From: CAZQQN01 sp964595485
GTDB lineage: Bacteria > Bacteroidota > Bacteroidia > CAILMK01 > CAYYUA01
NCBI GenBank assembly: GCA_964595485.1
Contig: CAZQQN010000026.1
Span: 1-43,680 of the forward strand
DNA: 43,680 bases
Direction: 5' to 3'
Position numbers and translations under genes: made by a program
Part shown: positions 41,595 to 43,680 of the stretch, one piece after another
Layout: the number at the start of each line of letters is the position of its first letter
Numbering within the stretch: the stretch's first letter is position 1
The notes under the pieces: model-generated
Seen by the model: only the letters and a program-made list of their open reading frames with translations
The model's database searches: none
What the model was told of the DNA's origin: nothing

Positions 41595-42293
41595 TTAAGG
41601 ATTCAAAGTGGTATTTTCCTTTCTGGCATTTTTGATAACCTGATCCAGATATCTGGCCAGTCCCTTTTTCCCCATATCCGTTTCACTTTTAAAGAAATTC
41701 ACCTTCCCATTTGCCGAAATTAAATTCACATTTGATGTCGGCCCGCTACGCCCCCCGGTCAATTGATGAAATTCAGCTCCCTGAAGGGTATTCAGGTCAT
41801 AAACTTTGGTTTTAGTGCCCAGCAGAAACCTTGTTTTTGTAAGGGTTAATTGTTGGTTGTCAATTTCCAATGTCTCTGTTCTAAGCCCGTTATTTAGTTC
41901 ATTGTAAAGAAATCCTAAACCGATAAGCCCAAAAATTCCAACTGCCAAACCCCCTTTCAAGGAAGTAAATACATCATTAGCAGCCACAATAATTACCACT
42001 ATACCAATCCATACAAGGATAAAAATCAAGCCGGCATTTTGCTTGCACCCAAAACCGGCTTTGGGCAAAAAAATCTTCACATAATCCCCATCCTCATTCC
42101 TAACCTGGGACCTTCCGGCTGCCGGAACTTTCATAGTATTAGCTTCTTGATCATCATTTACGGTGTTAGCCTTGTTTAGATCAGTGGTATATTGAATGGC
42201 ACCGCACTGCTCACATTTGGCTAACCCGGAAGTTTCATTGATGTTGGCTTCCAAAATCTCATTTTGGCAATTAGGGCATAATAACTTTTCCAT
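41595..42293 (-). CDS. Zinc-ribbon membrane protein with PH-like domain
   Basis: The 232-residue product starts with a Zn-ribbon (LLCPNCQNEI and AKCEQCGAI, Cys-x2-Cys twice, residues 6-33), then a charged linker (34-75), two transmembrane helices (about 87-105 and 113-128) and a C-terminal beta-rich domain (TETLEIDNQQLTLTKTRFLL to GGRSGPTSNVNL, about 138-190) like a bacterial PH domain. An upstream frame (42294-42681) reads into this start without a stop if one A is removed from the run of nine, so it may be the second half of one longer protein. Function unknown. Confidence 0.65.
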   Translation of the reverse strand: MEKLLCPNCQNEILEANINETSGLAKCEQCGAIQYTTDLNKANTVNDDQEANTMKVPAAGRSQVRNEDGDYVKIFLPKAGFGCKQNAGLIFILVWIGIVVIIVAANDVFTSLKGGLAVGIFGLIGLGFLYNELNNGLRTETLEIDNQQLTLTKTRFLLGTKTKVYDLNTLQGAEFHQLTGGRSGPTSNVNLISANGKVNFFKSETDMGKKGLARYLDQVIKNARKENTTLNP

Positions 42294-42366
42294 AAGGGTT
42301 ATTTTTATTTCATCAAGTATTTCAAGGTACTGTACTACCCATTCCGCCTCCGGAGTGGTGGCTGCC

Positions 42367-42681
42367 TCAAAAAAAAAGCTTATTCCCGGATCCGGTTAAC
42401 AGGGTCGGGTATTTACTTGAAACATCTCCCTTTTTAGGATGCTTGAACGCTATCCCTTGCAAATCATCATACGGGAAATCTTTGATAGTATGGTAAAAAG
42501 GAGAGCGCTTAATGAGTCGAAGGCTGCTTTTCCCTACCTCTAAGATTTGGGTTTCCAACCACACTTGAATGGCAGGCTTGAAAATCATTAAGTATAAAAC
42601 AAACCAGCCGAGAATAACCCCAAAAGTCATCATTAACCCGACCAATATGGGAGCATTCCCTTTCCCAAAACTTCCTCCCAT
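42367..42681 (-). pseudogene. Frameshifted upstream half of a PH-like membrane protein
   Basis: A 104-residue frame starts MGGSFGKGNAPILVGLMMTF with a membrane helix (about 12-32), continues with a PH-like segment (WLETQILEVGKSSLRLIKRS, DFPYDDLQGIAF) and stops at TGA just after nine As (42369-42377). With eight As the frame reads on through FEAATTPEAEWVVQYLEI to IKITL and then straight into the ATG of the next gene, adding 24 sensible residues and giving about 361 residues in all. Its strands resemble those of the downstream protein (TLEIDNQQLTLTKTR, LQGAEF), so it may be a tandem duplicate. Upstream of the ATG the frame stays open for 19 codons with hydrophobic residues (IWIVQGLFQALF), so the true start may be non-standard or lie in a lost region. 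Confidence 0.55.
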
Positions 42682-42746
42682 AAAAAGCGCTTGAAAAAGG
42701 CCCTGGACGATCCAGATGGTGCTTCTGATTCCATAAGTCTTTTATT

Positions 42747-43679
42747 TTAATGCCCTTGATCCTCTTGTTTCAATGTAGCTGCCAGTTCAAAAATCCGCCT
42801 GAAACTGGTGTAAAAACGGTCCAATTCAAGCTCTTCTTGTTCGGGGTCTTTTATTCCGTTCTTCCCGGGATCAAATATTCCTTGCTTCATTTCAAGGGCT
42901 AAATACAAATAAGGCCCCCGGAAAGCCAAAAAAACCTCTTCTCCCCAATGCTTTCTCAGGGCCATTAAACGATCCATCATGGCCTCCGTAAGGATATTAT
43001 ACATTTTGCCTTCATCCGTAGTGTAAACATGGTAATGGTGCGAAAACCGGTTATCATTGAGTTGAGCCGCTTTGAGCTCTTCACCACTTTCCAGATCCTG
43101 TATCCTATTACCGGGATCATAATCCATTAGAAACACTTCTTCATTCTTCGGGTCTAATCTTTCTCTCATTCGAGATGAAATACCGGATCCGGGAACATTT
43201 TCCGCTTCCCAACCAATCTTATCAGCAGGTTCACCTGTTCTTTTATTCATCGTCCAGTTAAATGATTTCGGCCGTAAAGCCAAAGTACAGGAAAAATCCT
43301 GCTGCAGGTATATGCGGAAAAACAGCCCCCTGAACATTTCATCAGTGGCCGCATACCGATGCAATTTCTTATTGTTTTTAAACCGTTCCTTTTTGGAACT
43401 TGCGAAAACAGTGTTAGAACCATGGCCTGTTTGGGAAAGCATGATATCGCAAAACTCCATTTCCATTCTATTGAAGGCTCCCTTTACATAATCCCCGGAA
43501 GAGAAATGTTTGGCTTTAAAAGGAAATACCAGCGAATTGTCGATTATAGCTTTAGATAAGCCGTTATGAATAGTATAGGAAAAATCCCGGTTGATGAATT
43601 GTAAAGTGGGTTCAACGATATGGGATTTATAGCCTTCCTGGAATTGATCGGCCTCGTTTTGTTTAATGCCCATTGGCAC
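42747..43679 (-). CDS. DUF3137-family protein, cut by the window edge
   Basis: Residues of this 310-codon frame match DUF3137, a family of uncharacterised bacterial proteins, often found with LemA and membrane partners. Visible parts are FPFKAKHFSSGDYVKGAFNR (about 52-71), MEMEFCDIML (72-81), LFFRIYLQQDF (around 120-130) and VFLAFRGPYLYLALEMKQGIFDP (around 244-266). The family usually begins with transmembrane helices, which are not in this part, so the gene very probably extends beyond the right edge; the GTG/ATG at 43671-43679 is not necessarily its start. The stop is 65 bases before the next gene on the strand, which has membrane helices and a PH-like domain, so a linked membrane module is possible. 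Confidence 0.7.
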   Translation of the reverse strand: MPMGIKQNEADQFQEGYKSHIVEPTLQFINRDFSYTIHNGLSKAIIDNSLVFPFKAKHFSSGDYVKGAFNRMEMEFCDIMLSQTGHGSNTVFASSKKERFKNNKKLHRYAATDEMFRGLFFRIYLQQDFSCTLALRPKSFNWTMNKRTGEPADKIGWEAENVPGSGISSRMRERLDPKNEEVFLMDYDPGNRIQDLESGEELKAAQLNDNRFSHHYHVYTTDEGKMYNILTEAMMDRLMALRKHWGEEVFLAFRGPYLYLALEMKQGIFDPGKNGIKDPEQEELELDRFYTSFRRIFELAATLKQEDQGH

Positions 43680-43680
43680 T

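Overview
The window looks like a chromosome segment from a T9SS-bearing Bacteroidota, probably a marine Cytophagales-like lineage; that rank is inference. Supporting signs are a gldH gliding lipoprotein, three surface proteins with type IX secretion (T9SS) C-terminal tails, DUF4837 and SusD-era style lipoproteins with cysteine lipoboxes, menaquinone biosynthesis genes, and promoters matching the Bacteroidota pattern TTTG-N19-TAnnTTTG (clearest at 27494-27524 and 2276-2305). No tRNA, rRNA, CRISPR array or intact transposase was seen.

Layout. 1-2.0 kb: a decayed stretch with a nucleotidyltransferase ORF whose end runs into a repeat, a short-chain dehydrogenase remnant, tspO and a small membrane protein pair. 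2.0-4.4 kb: an EGF-like lipoprotein and an ATP-grasp ligase gene preceded by a 27-residue poly-cysteine leader ORF and a mutually exclusive hairpin set that reads as a classical transcription attenuator. 4.4-12.1 kb: a PaaE-like ferredoxin reductase and the SUF iron-sulfur operon sufB-C-D-S-E-T plus a bacilliredoxin, with a Fur/PerR-type palindrome at its promoter. 12.2-17.1 kb: ALDH7 aldehyde dehydrogenase, DUF4837 lipoprotein and a TPR protein. 17.2-23.3 kb: gldH, PSP1/RicT, holB, menD and menF. 23.6-25.3 kb: two DUF4168-like paralogues. 26-29.3 kb: guaB, a cobalamin adenosyltransferase, an ABC ATPase and gatC. 29.9-39.9 kb: three LamG/T9SS surface proteins, the first 1944 residues long. 40.2-43.7 kb: a broken GH16-like lipoprotein gene, a stray T9SS tail, and membrane proteins with a homopolymer frameshift, ending in a DUF3137 gene cut by the window edge.

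How it fits together. The 4-12 kb block is unified by sulfur and Fe-S chemistry: SufS takes sulfur from cysteine, SufE relays it, SufBCD builds clusters, SufT helps maturation, the bacilliredoxin guards thiols and the reductase carries a [2Fe-2S] centre. The cysteine-reading attenuator downstream of the reductase would link the ATP-grasp enzyme to cysteinyl-tRNA supply. This is the most notable system in the window. The 30-40 kb block is a surface display locus of tandem LamG proteins exported by T9SS, with signs of domain shuffling and tail homogenisation.
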